58,076 nt of DNA, taken from positions 1-58,076 of the forward strand of contig DIUR01000024.1 of NCBI GenBank assembly GCA_002428265.1. The letters run 5' to 3'. Positions 34,334-43,064 of the stretch are shown here, in pieces. A program made the position numbers and the translations under genes. The notes beneath the pieces are model-generated. The model did no database searches. It saw nothing but the letters and a program-made list of their open reading frames with translations, and was not told where the DNA came from. How positions within the stretch are numbered: position 1 is the stretch's first letter; each line of letters opens with the position of its first letter. The DNA comes from Bacteriovoracaceae bacterium UBA6153. GTDB taxonomy: Bacteria > Bdellovibrionota > Bacteriovoracia > Bacteriovoracales > Bacteriovoracaceae.

Positions 34334-35252
34334 ACCAAATGAGCTCTACATCACGCGTATTTATGATGCTCCTGTAAAATTAGTCTGGGATGCATGGACT
34401 GATCCTGCAAAAACAGCAAAGTGGTGGGGGCCAAGAGGATTTACGATTACGACTCATAGTAAGGATTTAAAAGTCGGCGGACATTGGCATTATACAATGC
34501 ACGGACCTGATGGTGTCGATTATCCCAATAGGACTGTTTACCATGAAGTCGTGAAATACTCTCGACTCGTTTATGACCATGGAGGATATGAAGATAGACC
34601 TCCTTTGTTTCGTGTGACTGTTGATTTTATCGATCTGAATGGTAAAACAAAAATGGATATGACAATGGCGCTAGAAACTCCAGAAGCTGCCAAAGAAATT
34701 AAAAAGTTTATTAAGCAGGCCGGTGGAAATTCTACATGGGATAGACTTGCAGAATATTTATCTCCTAATGATGCTTTTGTTATCAATAGAAGTTTTGAAG
34801 CACCGATCACTAAAGTTTTTGAAATGTGGACTGATCCAAAACATATTTCAAAATGGCTTCCACCTGTTGGATTTAACATGGAATATCTAAAGGCCGATGT
34901 AAGAGAAGGTGGAGCGTCAGTGTATTCCATGAGCAATAATGATGGAATAACATTTTTTGGAAAATCAATTTATACTGAAATTAAAAAACCAAATAAGATT
35001 GTCTACAGACAGCTATTCGTCGATGAAAATGGTGCAATCAGTAGGCATCCGATGGCCCCTGTTTGGCCAGAGTCAATGCTCGTGACAGTCACGTTTTCAG
35101 AAGAAGAAAATAATTCGACTAGGGTGACTGTTACAACTGAAGTCGACGGACCAGCGACGCCAGAGGAGCTTGCAGCGATTTCAGAAGCGAAAGCAGGGAT
35201 GACATTCGGATGGACTGGATCATTTGATAAACTTGAAGAATATCTAAAATAA
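34317..35252 (+). CDS. Tandem AHSA1/SRPBCC-domain protein
   Basis: The 311-residue protein contains two copies of the AHSA1 (START-like) domain. The first (about 8-145) has RIYDAPVKLVWDAWTDPAK and KWWGPRGFT. The second (about 155-311) has RSFEAPITKVFEMWTDPKH and KWLPPVGFNM. Each ends with a GWTGSFDKLEEYL-like or WDRLAEYL helix. These domains form a hydrophobic cavity for lipids or other small molecules. The usual form has one domain, so this is a duplication within one gene. The ArsR partner probably controls it. The physiological ligand is unknown. Confidence 0.9.
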   Translation: MSAKNKPNELYITRIYDAPVKLVWDAWTDPAKTAKWWGPRGFTITTHSKDLKVGGHWHYTMHGPDGVDYPNRTVYHEVVKYSRLVYDHGGYEDRPPLFRVTVDFIDLNGKTKMDMTMALETPEAAKEIKKFIKQAGGNSTWDRLAEYLSPNDAFVINRSFEAPITKVFEMWTDPKHISKWLPPVGFNMEYLKADVREGGASVYSMSNNDGITFFGKSIYTEIKKPNKIVYRQLFVDENGAISRHPMAPVWPESMLVTVTFSEEENNSTRVTVTTEVDGPATPEELAAISEAKAGMTFGWTGSFDKLEEYLK

Positions 35253-35282
35253 ATTTTTACGGTAGAGGGATGTTTAATCCTT

Positions 35283-36548
35283 CTACGTTTTTTCCTTTAA
35301 CCAAAATCCAAAAGCAGACAAGACTAAAAAGCTTACTCCAATAATATAAACTTTTGATTCAAACTGAGTTAGAAATAAAATCGAAGCAAGAGCAGCGATT
35401 GCAGGAATTATTGGAAATTTACCAAGACTTAAAGGAACTTTAAAAGCTCTTTTTAAATCAGGCTGAGAGTATCGAAGAACGATTAACGAAACATTGACGG
35501 CAAAGAAAGCAACCATTGTTGTGAGCGATGAAACACTTGCGACAACTTCAAGTTTTCCAACAAGCAACAATAAAAACGCTGCAATCAAGACCACAATTGA
35601 GGCAATCCATGGCGTTTTTCTTTTTGGTGATACGATGGCCGTCGCCTGAGGAAGGGCCTTTGCTTGGCCCATGCTGTAGAGAATCCTGCTAGCACCAATA
35701 AGAGAGATTAGTGCAGTGTTGGCCGTAGAAAACAAGGCAACAGCTCCTAGAATCTTTGCGTATTTTTCTGAGATCACTTTTGCTACAGACATGAGTGGTG
35801 CTTCACTTGCTGCCAAATTTTCTGCAGACAAAATTGTCAGAGCGCTGATACTCACCAGAATATATAAAATAGTCGCGATGATAACACTTATTAAAATAGC
35901 ACGTGGAAGATCACGCTCAGGATTTTTAGTTTCCTCTGCCAAGTTTACAATATTTTCAAAGCCAAAAAATGAAAAAATAATCAATGCGCTTCCTGAGATT
36001 GTTCCTAGATGAGGAATGGTCTCTAGCGCATTTCCAAATTTTTCAGAAGTTAACCCCAAATAGATAATGAAAATCAATCCGCCAACTTCAATGATAGTAG
36101 AAATGACTGTTACCCAGCCTGAAGTTTTGATTCCAATAATGGCCACAATGGTAAAAAGAATTAAAACTGATAAAGCTGTTATAAACTCAGGGGCCTGAAT
36201 AAATTGATTTAAATAATTTGAAAAAGAAAGCGCGACGGTCGCAGCAGTAGCCGCACCAGAAAGTGCCATTGCAATTCCGGTAGTAGAGCCTATCCATGTG
36301 GCCTTTTTAAAAGTCTCTCTCAGAAAGACAAATTCAGCACCGGCCTTTGGAAACATTGTGGCGAGTTCAGCATACGATAGCGCTGTCAAAAAGGCAGAGA
36401 ACCCAGCAAGTGCAAAACCCAGCCAGAGAGTCTCACCCGTCAGAGCGGCAGCCTTACCTATAATGGAATAAATTCCAGCACCAAGGATCATTCCCGTCCC
36501 ATAGAAAATAAGCATCGGGAGTCCGAGAGTTTTATTAAGACCATTCAT
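35283..36548 (-). CDS. APC-family amino acid permease
   Basis: A 421-residue membrane protein with about 12 helices. The first has GTGMILGAGIYSIIG, the APC Gly-rich loop that binds the substrate alpha-carboxyl group. Later segments include AELATMFPKAGAEFVFLRETF and FSFFGFENIVNLAEETKNPE, another hallmark. It imports or exchanges amino acids. No regulatory gene adjoins it. Its ATG is next to the short AT-rich region before the DUF2339 gene. Confidence 0.92.
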   Translation of the reverse strand: MNGLNKTLGLPMLIFYGTGMILGAGIYSIIGKAAALTGETLWLGFALAGFSAFLTALSYAELATMFPKAGAEFVFLRETFKKATWIGSTTGIAMALSGAATAATVALSFSNYLNQFIQAPEFITALSVLILFTIVAIIGIKTSGWVTVISTIIEVGGLIFIIYLGLTSEKFGNALETIPHLGTISGSALIIFSFFGFENIVNLAEETKNPERDLPRAILISVIIATILYILVSISALTILSAENLAASEAPLMSVAKVISEKYAKILGAVALFSTANTALISLIGASRILYSMGQAKALPQATAIVSPKRKTPWIASIVVLIAAFLLLLVGKLEVVASVSSLTTMVAFFAVNVSLIVLRYSQPDLKRAFKVPLSLGKFPIIPAIAALASILFLTQFESKVYIIGVSFLVLSAFGFWLKEKT

Positions 36549-36765
36549 ATGTATTTCCAGAAGATAGTATGGGCAATTTGCCTCAAAGTATTAAAGATTG
36601 AGCTTCATTGGCCCTCTAGCTACATTAATGCAGAGTTTATGCCAGCGTTGCTCCATGTAAGTTTGCTAATTAGTCAAAGTAAAAACTTGCTTATGTTATT
36701 TAATAAAATTGATTATTTTTTTTCTTCAGATATCATTAAACAATAATACGAATCAAGGATGAGCA

Positions 36766-38424
36766 ATGAGTAAGTTTGAAAAAACGCCAGAAGAGCGTAT
36801 TGATGATCTTGAAAAAAAAATGGATTATATAATAGAGATTTTAGGTGTTAATTCTTTAAAAAAATCCAAAATTGATCCAGACATTCCACCTCCCTTGCCT
36901 CAATCAGTTTTAATTCCAGAAGCTAAGATACCTTCACAGGAATCATTATCTGGGGAGACAGAGGAGGGACATTATAATTTACTGCCAATACTTGCGGTCA
37001 TATGCTTTTTCTTGGCTGCGATATTTATTGTAAAATTAACTATTGAATCAGGTTGGATGACTCCAGTGAGACAATGGGGGTTGTTATCATTTTTTGGAAT
37101 TGCACTTGTTGGGTTTGGTTTAGCTGTTGAAAAAATATCTTCTGAATATAGAAGTTATATAGGAGCAGCTGGCGTAGTTGTTCTTTATATTGCTGCTTAT
37201 AGCAGTTTTCTTTATTTTGGCTTATTCGACCCCATTATTTCAATATCTCTGGGCGCCTTAGTTTCTTTATTGTGTTTCTATCTTTTTAAATATTTTAAAT
37301 CAGAACTTTTTGTCGTTATCTGTGTGGTTGGTACTTATATCTCACCAGTTCTGCTCGGAAAGGAGACAGACTTTATCTATTTAAGTGCTTTTTTCTTATT
37401 GTGGGCTGCTGTTTTTTCACGACTTGGCATCTATTTTAAAACTAGAACACTGTCTTTGTTGGCATCATATATGGGATTAGGGATTTTCACCTTTTTAAAT
37501 ATTGAAGCTGCACACTCTGGCGACGTATTAGATGTAATCGTGGTTCATAGCATGCAGTTTATAATTTATGCAGGTGGTGTTTATTATTATTCAATAAAAA
37601 ATGCATCACCATTATCTAAAGAGATGGCAATGGCCTATCTGCCCATTTTATTATTTTTCTATGGAACGCTATACTATTTCCTAAATATCTTAAATCCATT
37701 ACTGGCGCCATGGATATCTTTGGGGTTTGCTGCTTTTATATATTTTCTTTACTGGAGAGCGAGTAAAGCAAATCTAAAAATAGAAAGCACTGAAATGGTC
37801 CACACCTTTTTATCAGTGGTTATTTTTCATTCAGGCTATATCCAGCTTGTTCCAGCAGAGGGTAAACCCTGGCTTTTGCCTGTCATTATCTTGGGATTGT
37901 ACCTGAGTGAGCAAAGAGAAAATAAACCCGGCCTAAGCGCAGTACTTAAAATAATGTTTTTCATTGTTGGATTATTAGAATTTTTCAAGCTTTGCTTTAA
38001 TTTGATAGCCGATGCAAATCTTTTAAATGTTGTCCCAGCTCTTTTTACCATTGCTATTGGGAGTTTTTACTATTTCAAAGGCGGAAGACAAGTTAAAAAT
38101 AAAGAAGAACTCTTTCTCTCACTTCTTCATATTATAAGTATCCTTTCTTTATATAGAATTGCTTATGATTATGGCACTCTTGCGGTATCTGTTGCATGGG
38201 GGCTTTATTCAGTCATAATTTTAGTTTTAGGGTATTTTAATCGTCACGCTATCCTTGCTAAGTCTTCACTTATTGTTTTAATGGTGACGACTATTAAAGC
38301 GCTTATTTACGATGCTAGTCAGGCGTCTTCTGGAAGCAGGATTGGAACATTAATTTTGACAGGAATTATTCTCTACGGAGCAGGCTATTTATTTCAGAAA
38401 ATTAATAAGTGGAAGACTGTTTAA
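36766..38424 (+). CDS. DUF2339 multi-pass membrane protein
   Basis: The 552-residue protein has an N-terminal coiled coil (PEERIDDLEKKMDYIIEI), a Pro-rich linker (DPDIPPPLPQ), and then about 15 close-packed membrane helices. The region GWMTPVRQWGLLSFFGIALV matches the DUF2339 opening (G-W-x-x-P-x-R). The function of the family is unknown; it is proposed to be an inner-membrane protein of transport or glycan type. The ATG has AAGGATGAG upstream. No operon partner is seen. Confidence 0.82.
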   Translation: MSKFEKTPEERIDDLEKKMDYIIEILGVNSLKKSKIDPDIPPPLPQSVLIPEAKIPSQESLSGETEEGHYNLLPILAVICFFLAAIFIVKLTIESGWMTPVRQWGLLSFFGIALVGFGLAVEKISSEYRSYIGAAGVVVLYIAAYSSFLYFGLFDPIISISLGALVSLLCFYLFKYFKSELFVVICVVGTYISPVLLGKETDFIYLSAFFLLWAAVFSRLGIYFKTRTLSLLASYMGLGIFTFLNIEAAHSGDVLDVIVVHSMQFIIYAGGVYYYSIKNASPLSKEMAMAYLPILLFFYGTLYYFLNILNPLLAPWISLGFAAFIYFLYWRASKANLKIESTEMVHTFLSVVIFHSGYIQLVPAEGKPWLLPVIILGLYLSEQRENKPGLSAVLKIMFFIVGLLEFFKLCFNLIADANLLNVVPALFTIAIGSFYYFKGGRQVKNKEELFLSLLHIISILSLYRIAYDYGTLAVSVAWGLYSVIILVLGYFNRHAILAKSSLIVLMVTTIKALIYDASQASSGSRIGTLILTGIILYGAGYLFQKINKWKTV

Positions 38425-38750
38425 TATAAGAAAATTCGACACTAGGATCAGCCATGATCTTTTACAATGAGTGCACTTCATCTTGAAGCTCCTTCGGTAG
38501 AAGTTTATAAAACTAATTTCTAAAATGTATGTGTTTTATTGCAAGAAACGTGTACCAAGAGTGGTTTCTTGTAAGTAGGTGATTAATAGAAATATAAAAA
38601 TAATTTTTATATTAGAAGTAGTGACGTTATGAACATTTATAACAATCTGTTATTTATTTTTCAGTGCTAAAAAATCACTGTATGAAAAGGTTGGGTTTAC
38701 GTGAGGATTGCTGATCTCTATCATGTTTTTATAATGTAGTGAGGTCCATA
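38425..38750. other. Intergenic region with hairpin, upstream of nnrS
   Basis: No gene is seen. A stem CAAGAAAC (38542-38549) / GTTTCTTG (38564-38571) with a 14-base loop extends to 10 pairs with one wobble. CAGTG/CACTG at about 38665-38683 is a second small inverted repeat. These may be regulatory; no clear FNR or NsrR box is visible. Confidence 0.45.
38708..38735 (+). promoter_or_regulatory. Candidate nnrS promoter
   Basis: TTGCTG (38708-38713) and a perfect TATAAT (38730-38735) with 16-base spacing place a start near 38742, just before the GAGG ribosome binding site (38740-38743), so the leader would be very short. Confidence 0.5.
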
Positions 38751-39878
38751 ATGAAGAAAATGAGTCACTCTGAAAAATTAAGATTTATCAATGAGCCCTA
38801 TAGAATATTGTTTCCGATCGGAACGCTTTTTTTATTATGGGGAACACTTATTTGGCTTCCTCAGATCTGGACTCACTCAAATTACCCAACACTTGCTCAT
38901 CGGTATTTGATGCTTAACGGGTTCAGTGCTTCATTTGTCGCTGGATTTTTAATGACTGCTGTTCCAAAATTCTCCCAGACAAAAATAGCTCAAGGTTATG
39001 AGGTAATGCCTTTTGTTCTTTTAACTGCAGTTGGTGTTATTTGTGCCTATGCCGATTTAATACAACTTACTTTTTTAATCTCGGCCTGTCAGGCACTACT
39101 AATCCTCTTTTTTATATTCAATAGGATTCATCAGCGAAAGACCAATCCACCTTATTCTTTTGTCTTTATGTTATCTGGACTATCGCTGTGGTTTATTTCG
39201 GCCTTAGCTTCTATGTATACTCATCAAGACGCATTTTTAAATCTCCATTATGAAGGATCAATGATGGCGATTATCTTAGGAGTTGGAAGCAGGCTGATTC
39301 CTGGGATTTTAGGACATGTTGAAATCGTACAGACTCAGAGAAAATTATATGAAACTGATAAACCCTTTTTCTTAACAGTTCCGTTACATTTCATTGCTCT
39401 CATCTTATTTTTCACGCTCAGCTATTTTATAACAACAGCTGTCGGTATTTATATTAGATCTTTAGTAACACTTGTTATTGGAGTGTTTTATTGGAGAGTT
39501 GGAAGTTTCCCAAAAGTTAAAACTTCGCTCACTTGGAGTATCTGGATTTCTTGCTGGCTCATGATCCTTAGTTTTTTTCTGAAAGCATTTTGGATTGACG
39601 GATTTATCCATGCAAGCCATTCATTCTTTTTTAGTGGGATTGTTCTACTGACTTTATTGGTTGCGATCAGAGTTCTTCAGTCACATGGGCCTAAAGACTC
39701 TAAATTAGAAAATCTTAAAGTTATTTATGGCATAACATTTTTAATCATCCTGGCAGGAGCGACACGAGTTAGTGCTTTCTTACTGCCTGAGCATTATCTA
39801 AAGCATCTAGGATATAGTGCGCTGGTGCTCACTGTGGCAGTCTTATTGTGGGCCTTCAGGTTCTTAAGATACGTTTAG
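38751..39878 (+). CDS. nnrS: NnrS-family membrane protein
   Basis: I start at ATG 38751 after GAGG rather than GTG 38739. The 375-residue protein begins MKKMSHSEKLRFINEPYRIL, followed by FPIGTLFLLWGTLIW, HRYLMLNGFSASFVAGFLMTAVPKF, and about 12 membrane helices. This is the NnrS pattern: E-P-[YF]-R, H-x-x-x-M-x-x-G-F, G-F-x-x-T-A-x-P. NnrS proteins are haem- and copper-containing inner membrane proteins linked to nitric oxide resistance. Conserved His residues are visible in the first and middle helices. It has no denitrification gene nearby. Confidence 0.9.
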   Translation: MKKMSHSEKLRFINEPYRILFPIGTLFLLWGTLIWLPQIWTHSNYPTLAHRYLMLNGFSASFVAGFLMTAVPKFSQTKIAQGYEVMPFVLLTAVGVICAYADLIQLTFLISACQALLILFFIFNRIHQRKTNPPYSFVFMLSGLSLWFISALASMYTHQDAFLNLHYEGSMMAIILGVGSRLIPGILGHVEIVQTQRKLYETDKPFFLTVPLHFIALILFFTLSYFITTAVGIYIRSLVTLVIGVFYWRVGSFPKVKTSLTWSIWISCWLMILSFFLKAFWIDGFIHASHSFFFSGIVLLTLLVAIRVLQSHGPKDSKLENLKVIYGITFLIILAGATRVSAFLLPEHYLKHLGYSALVLTVAVLLWAFRFLRYV

Positions 39879-40084
39879 TGTTCAATATTAGGTTTCTTAA
39901 AATTCTTAGGTTGAATTCCATTTCATCTTCCTTCATAATGATCTCAGGCATCTTATTCATGCCACCCCCCTTCAAACGGGAAAGCACTTAAGTGTTGAAT
40001 ATTTTCTAATGATCACCAAACCTTTAATGATGGTTTAGGCAGAAGAAGGGAATGCTTTTAAAGACCAAAAATTGGAGGTTCGTC

Positions 40085-40891
40085 GTGAAATTATCTGCAC
40101 CTATTCATGTTCTTAAAGCTGAAGCTCAAAAGCTTAAAAAAGAAAAATCTATCACAAATACAGAGGCACTTGACTTAATTGCTAAGCGAGAAGGATTCAA
40201 TTCCTGGGCACTTTTGCAATCTAAAAAAGATGATATGTTTCCAAAATCTTATGATGAAATATTAGATTTTTTTAATCCTGGCGACATCGTCTTGATTGGA
40301 GCTCGTCCATCAAAGGGAAAAACTCTCTTCACGATAGGTCTATTTGTTCAGGCCATTCAGAGGAAATTAGCACCAAATTATTTTTTTACATTGTCAGAAG
40401 TTCATAAAGATATTGCTGGAAGAATTGCAGTGTATGACGAGACGATTGGAAATGTGAATGAATATCTGGGATATATTGCTGTCGATTATTCTAATGATAT
40501 TAGCGCTGATTATATTATTGAAAGAACTAAGGGGAGCATTGCTAAAAAATCTATTATCGTTATCGACTACCTTCAGCTATTGGATGAAAAAAGAACGAAG
40601 CCAATCCTTGAAGAGCAAGTGTTGAAGCTTAAAAAGTATGCTCAAGAGAAAGAATGCATAATTATATTTATTTCTCAATTAGCTAGAGAGCTAGAAAATA
40701 GAGCAGATAAAAGACCAATGATGGATGACGTACGATTGCCAAATCCAGTGGATTTGAAGTTCTTTAATAAGATTATTATGCTTCACAAAGAAGATGAGAA
40801 CTCACCTCATGTTAGTGTGCTCTTTTACCGGCCAAAAGAATTTAGTTTTAAAGTTGGATGGGATAAGAATTTAAAATTTTATTCACTATAA
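40085..40891 (+). CDS. Stand-alone DnaB-like RecA-fold ATPase (mini-helicase)
   Basis: GTG 40085 is preferred: GGAGG lies 6 bases upstream, and the product then begins with the typical MKLSAPIHVLKAEAQKLKK domain, ending EGFNSWALLQSK, a short helical unit found in front of these proteins. The rest is the DnaB C-terminal core: LIGARPSKGKTLFTIGLF (Walker A), TLSEVHKDIAGRIAVYDE, SIIVIDYLQLLDEKR (Walker B and DYLQL), and IIFISQLARELENRADKRP (arginine-finger region). It lacks the primase-binding N-terminal domain. Family role in cells is not settled. At 268 residues it cannot be the replicative helicase. Confidence 0.85.
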   Translation: MKLSAPIHVLKAEAQKLKKEKSITNTEALDLIAKREGFNSWALLQSKKDDMFPKSYDEILDFFNPGDIVLIGARPSKGKTLFTIGLFVQAIQRKLAPNYFFTLSEVHKDIAGRIAVYDETIGNVNEYLGYIAVDYSNDISADYIIERTKGSIAKKSIIVIDYLQLLDEKRTKPILEEQVLKLKKYAQEKECIIIFISQLARELENRADKRPMMDDVRLPNPVDLKFFNKIIMLHKEDENSPHVSVLFYRPKEFSFKVGWDKNLKFYSL

Positions 40892-40897
40892 TTATTG

Positions 40898-40933
40898 CAT
40901 ATAGGCCCCGAAGCTTGGTCCGGGGCCTATATG
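40898..40933. terminator. 13-bp perfect hairpin after the mini-helicase gene
   Basis: CATATAGGCCCCG (40898-40910) and CGGGGCCTATATG (40921-40933) pair perfectly around a 10-base loop. The T run after it is missing on both strands, so it may be a weak terminator or an mRNA 3' stabilising hairpin. Confidence 0.5.
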
Positions 40934-41160
40934 TGAATAATCCCATCTTCTTTCAAACATCTATTATACATAAGTAATATTTAAACTTTAGTAAGGACTA
41001 TGAATATTGTCATTTCATCATCAGTTTTTCAATAACGGCAAAAATCCTTAAGACTAGATAAATTTTTAATCATCTTGAGTGTTATTCATAAACTTTACTA
41101 TACGTGGAGTGTAAATAGAGGTCATAGTACTCCTAGGCTTTAAAGTGGGAGCGATATTGA

Positions 41161-41637
41161 ATGACATTAAATCAAAATAGCGCCCATCGCGATATCGTGA
41201 TTCTCTGGGAAGAAAAAAATATCAAAGATCTTGGAACCGATCAGGCAATTCAAGTTTTTGGAAATGCACTTCAAACTATAGAACGACGATGCTTAATTAC
41301 CTTAAGTAGTGTCACTGTACAGGTTGTTCTAGATAGAATTATTCATCAAGGAATTGAGAAGTTTCCTCTTTTAGTAGAAGTCACATTAGAGTCTACCGGT
41401 CTAAATTTTAGCAGCATCCATCAAAAGAAAGAACATTATAATGCTCACGAAATCAACAACGCTTTTAGATACCTACTCATAGAACTCTTGACGGTCATAG
41501 GCAATATTACTTCTGAAGTTTTAACTGCCCCTCTACACAAGGAACTCATGGAAGTGACTAGTGCAAGTGCTCTTAAGGTGCATGATGTGCAGAATTTGAG
41601 GCCAATGAATACTGCAAAAAAGAAAGGTGAAAAATGA
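41161..41637 (+). CDS. Unknown protein, first gene of the KaiC-like operon
   Basis: A 158-residue soluble, helix-rich protein with GGAG 9 bases before the ATG. Segments such as QVFGNALQTIERRCLITLSS, VVLDRIIHQGIEKFPLLVEV and FRYLLIELLTVIGNITSEVL suggest a helical or PAS-like sensor or adaptor. It has no KaiB-like thioredoxin pattern. Its stop overlaps the KaiC-like gene by 4 bases (ATGA), so it must act with it, perhaps as input or regulator. I do not recognise the family. Confidence 0.75.
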   Translation: MTLNQNSAHRDIVILWEEKNIKDLGTDQAIQVFGNALQTIERRCLITLSSVTVQVVLDRIIHQGIEKFPLLVEVTLESTGLNFSSIHQKKEHYNAHEINNAFRYLLIELLTVIGNITSEVLTAPLHKELMEVTSASALKVHDVQNLRPMNTAKKKGEK

Positions 41638-43064
41638 AAGTAACTAATCTAGACGAACGAATTTTGACCGGTGTGAGAAATTTGGATGAGGTTCTCTCTG
41701 GCGGCTTACCTGTTGGTAATATAACAGTGCTCGCTGGAACGCCTGGTTCAGGTAAAACTATATTGGCCCAACAGATAGCTTTCAAAAATGCGACACCAGA
41801 AAACAGTGTTCTATTTTTTCAAACTTTGTCAGAGCCGACGGCAAAAACTTTACGTTATCTAAAGCAGTTTAGTTTTTACAATCCAAAAAAACTGGAAGAT
41901 GGAAGTATTGAGTTTATAGACTTGGGTGAAATTTTAAGATCGGATGGTATTGGAGATGCCCTGGGTTTACTTATGGGGCACGTGAAGAGATTAAAACCTG
42001 CTTTTGTTATAATAGATAGTTTTAAAGTTTTTGCAGACCTTGCAAAATCCCATGAAGAGCTCAGAAAGTTTTCTTATGAAATTGCGATTAATTTAATGGG
42101 GTGGGAGTGTACGACATTACTCTTGGGTGAGTTTAACCAGCAAGACCTTCAGACCAATCCACTTTTTTCAATTGTCGATGGAATTATTTCTCTTAAGCAT
42201 CATTCCGAATCAGGTGAAGAACAGCGTTTTATTCAGGTGATAAAAATGCGGGGAACGAATCATAGTAGAGATGAGCATACTTTTCTAATTTCTACCAATG
42301 GTCTGGAAGTTTATGCTCCTCGTGTAACAATTCGTCGATTACCTTTTATGGATAAAAGTAGTGAAGAGGGCAGACGTGCTCAAGTGGGTATTTCAACTCT
42401 CGATGATTTGTTAGGTGAGGGAATCCCTTATGGCTCTAGTATTTTGGTGTCGGGTGTTGCTGGAACAGGTAAAACACTCTTGCTACTAGAGTTTATATAT
42501 AAAGGAATGAGCAAATTTAAGCAAAAAGGCATTTTCTTTTCTTTTGAAGAGACCACTGAGAGATTGATTTCCAATGCCAGAATTATGGGATGGGATATCG
42601 AGAGCGAAATCAATAAAGGAAATATTGAAATTATTTTTATTTCTCAATCAGATATTCTAGTTGAAAAGCATTTATTGATGATGAAAGAGAAAATAGAAAG
42701 CTTAGGTGCTAAGCGCATCGCAATTGATTCAGCTTCAATTTTTGTTCACAAGGTAAATGATCCTCAGATTGTGAGAGAGAAGATTTTCCAGCTTGGTACT
42801 ATCATACAAAATGCTCAAGGCATTGGCATGTTTGCCACTGACATCCCTTATGGAAGTAATACTATTAGCAGATTTGGAGTGGAAGAAACAGTTGTGGATG
42901 GAGTCATCCTCCTTACGTCAGAACAAAAAGGATTAAAGCGCGAGAGATTCATTGAAATCTATAAATTAAGAAATACTTCACATGTTGATGGCAAGCATAA
43001 GATCGAAATCAAAAAGGGTGGCATTAAAATACTTAATAAAAAAATTAAGCATGCTAAAAAATAA
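41634..43064 (+). CDS. KaiC-like dual RecA ATPase
   Basis: The 476-residue protein has two KaiC domains. The first has GVRNLDEVLSGGLPVGNITV and LAGTPGSGKTILAQQIAF (Walker A), with FFQTLSE in place of the CI Glu pair. The second has GISTLDDLLGEGIPYGSSIL, VAGTGKTLLL and FSFEETTERL with the full EE catalytic pair. The CII phosphosite loop reads SNTISRFGVEETVVDGVILL. By eye the position of KaiC Ser431 is Glu and Thr432 is Thr, so a phosphomimic is possible. No kaiA or kaiB is near. It is coupled to the unknown gene upstream and abuts the histidine kinase gene downstream, without a gap. Confidence 0.92.
   Translation: MKVTNLDERILTGVRNLDEVLSGGLPVGNITVLAGTPGSGKTILAQQIAFKNATPENSVLFFQTLSEPTAKTLRYLKQFSFYNPKKLEDGSIEFIDLGEILRSDGIGDALGLLMGHVKRLKPAFVIIDSFKVFADLAKSHEELRKFSYEIAINLMGWECTTLLLGEFNQQDLQTNPLFSIVDGIISLKHHSESGEEQRFIQVIKMRGTNHSRDEHTFLISTNGLEVYAPRVTIRRLPFMDKSSEEGRRAQVGISTLDDLLGEGIPYGSSILVSGVAGTGKTLLLLEFIYKGMSKFKQKGIFFSFEETTERLISNARIMGWDIESEINKGNIEIIFISQSDILVEKHLLMMKEKIESLGAKRIAIDSASIFVHKVNDPQIVREKIFQLGTIIQNAQGIGMFATDIPYGSNTISRFGVEETVVDGVILLTSEQKGLKRERFIEIYKLRNTSHVDGKHKIEIKKGGIKILNKKIKHAKK

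Noticed and set aside
36549..36746. 65-residue frame just before the DUF2339 gene
   Set aside because: No ribosome binding site, no motif and low-complexity AT-driven composition. It abuts the divergent permease start and looks like promoter DNA.
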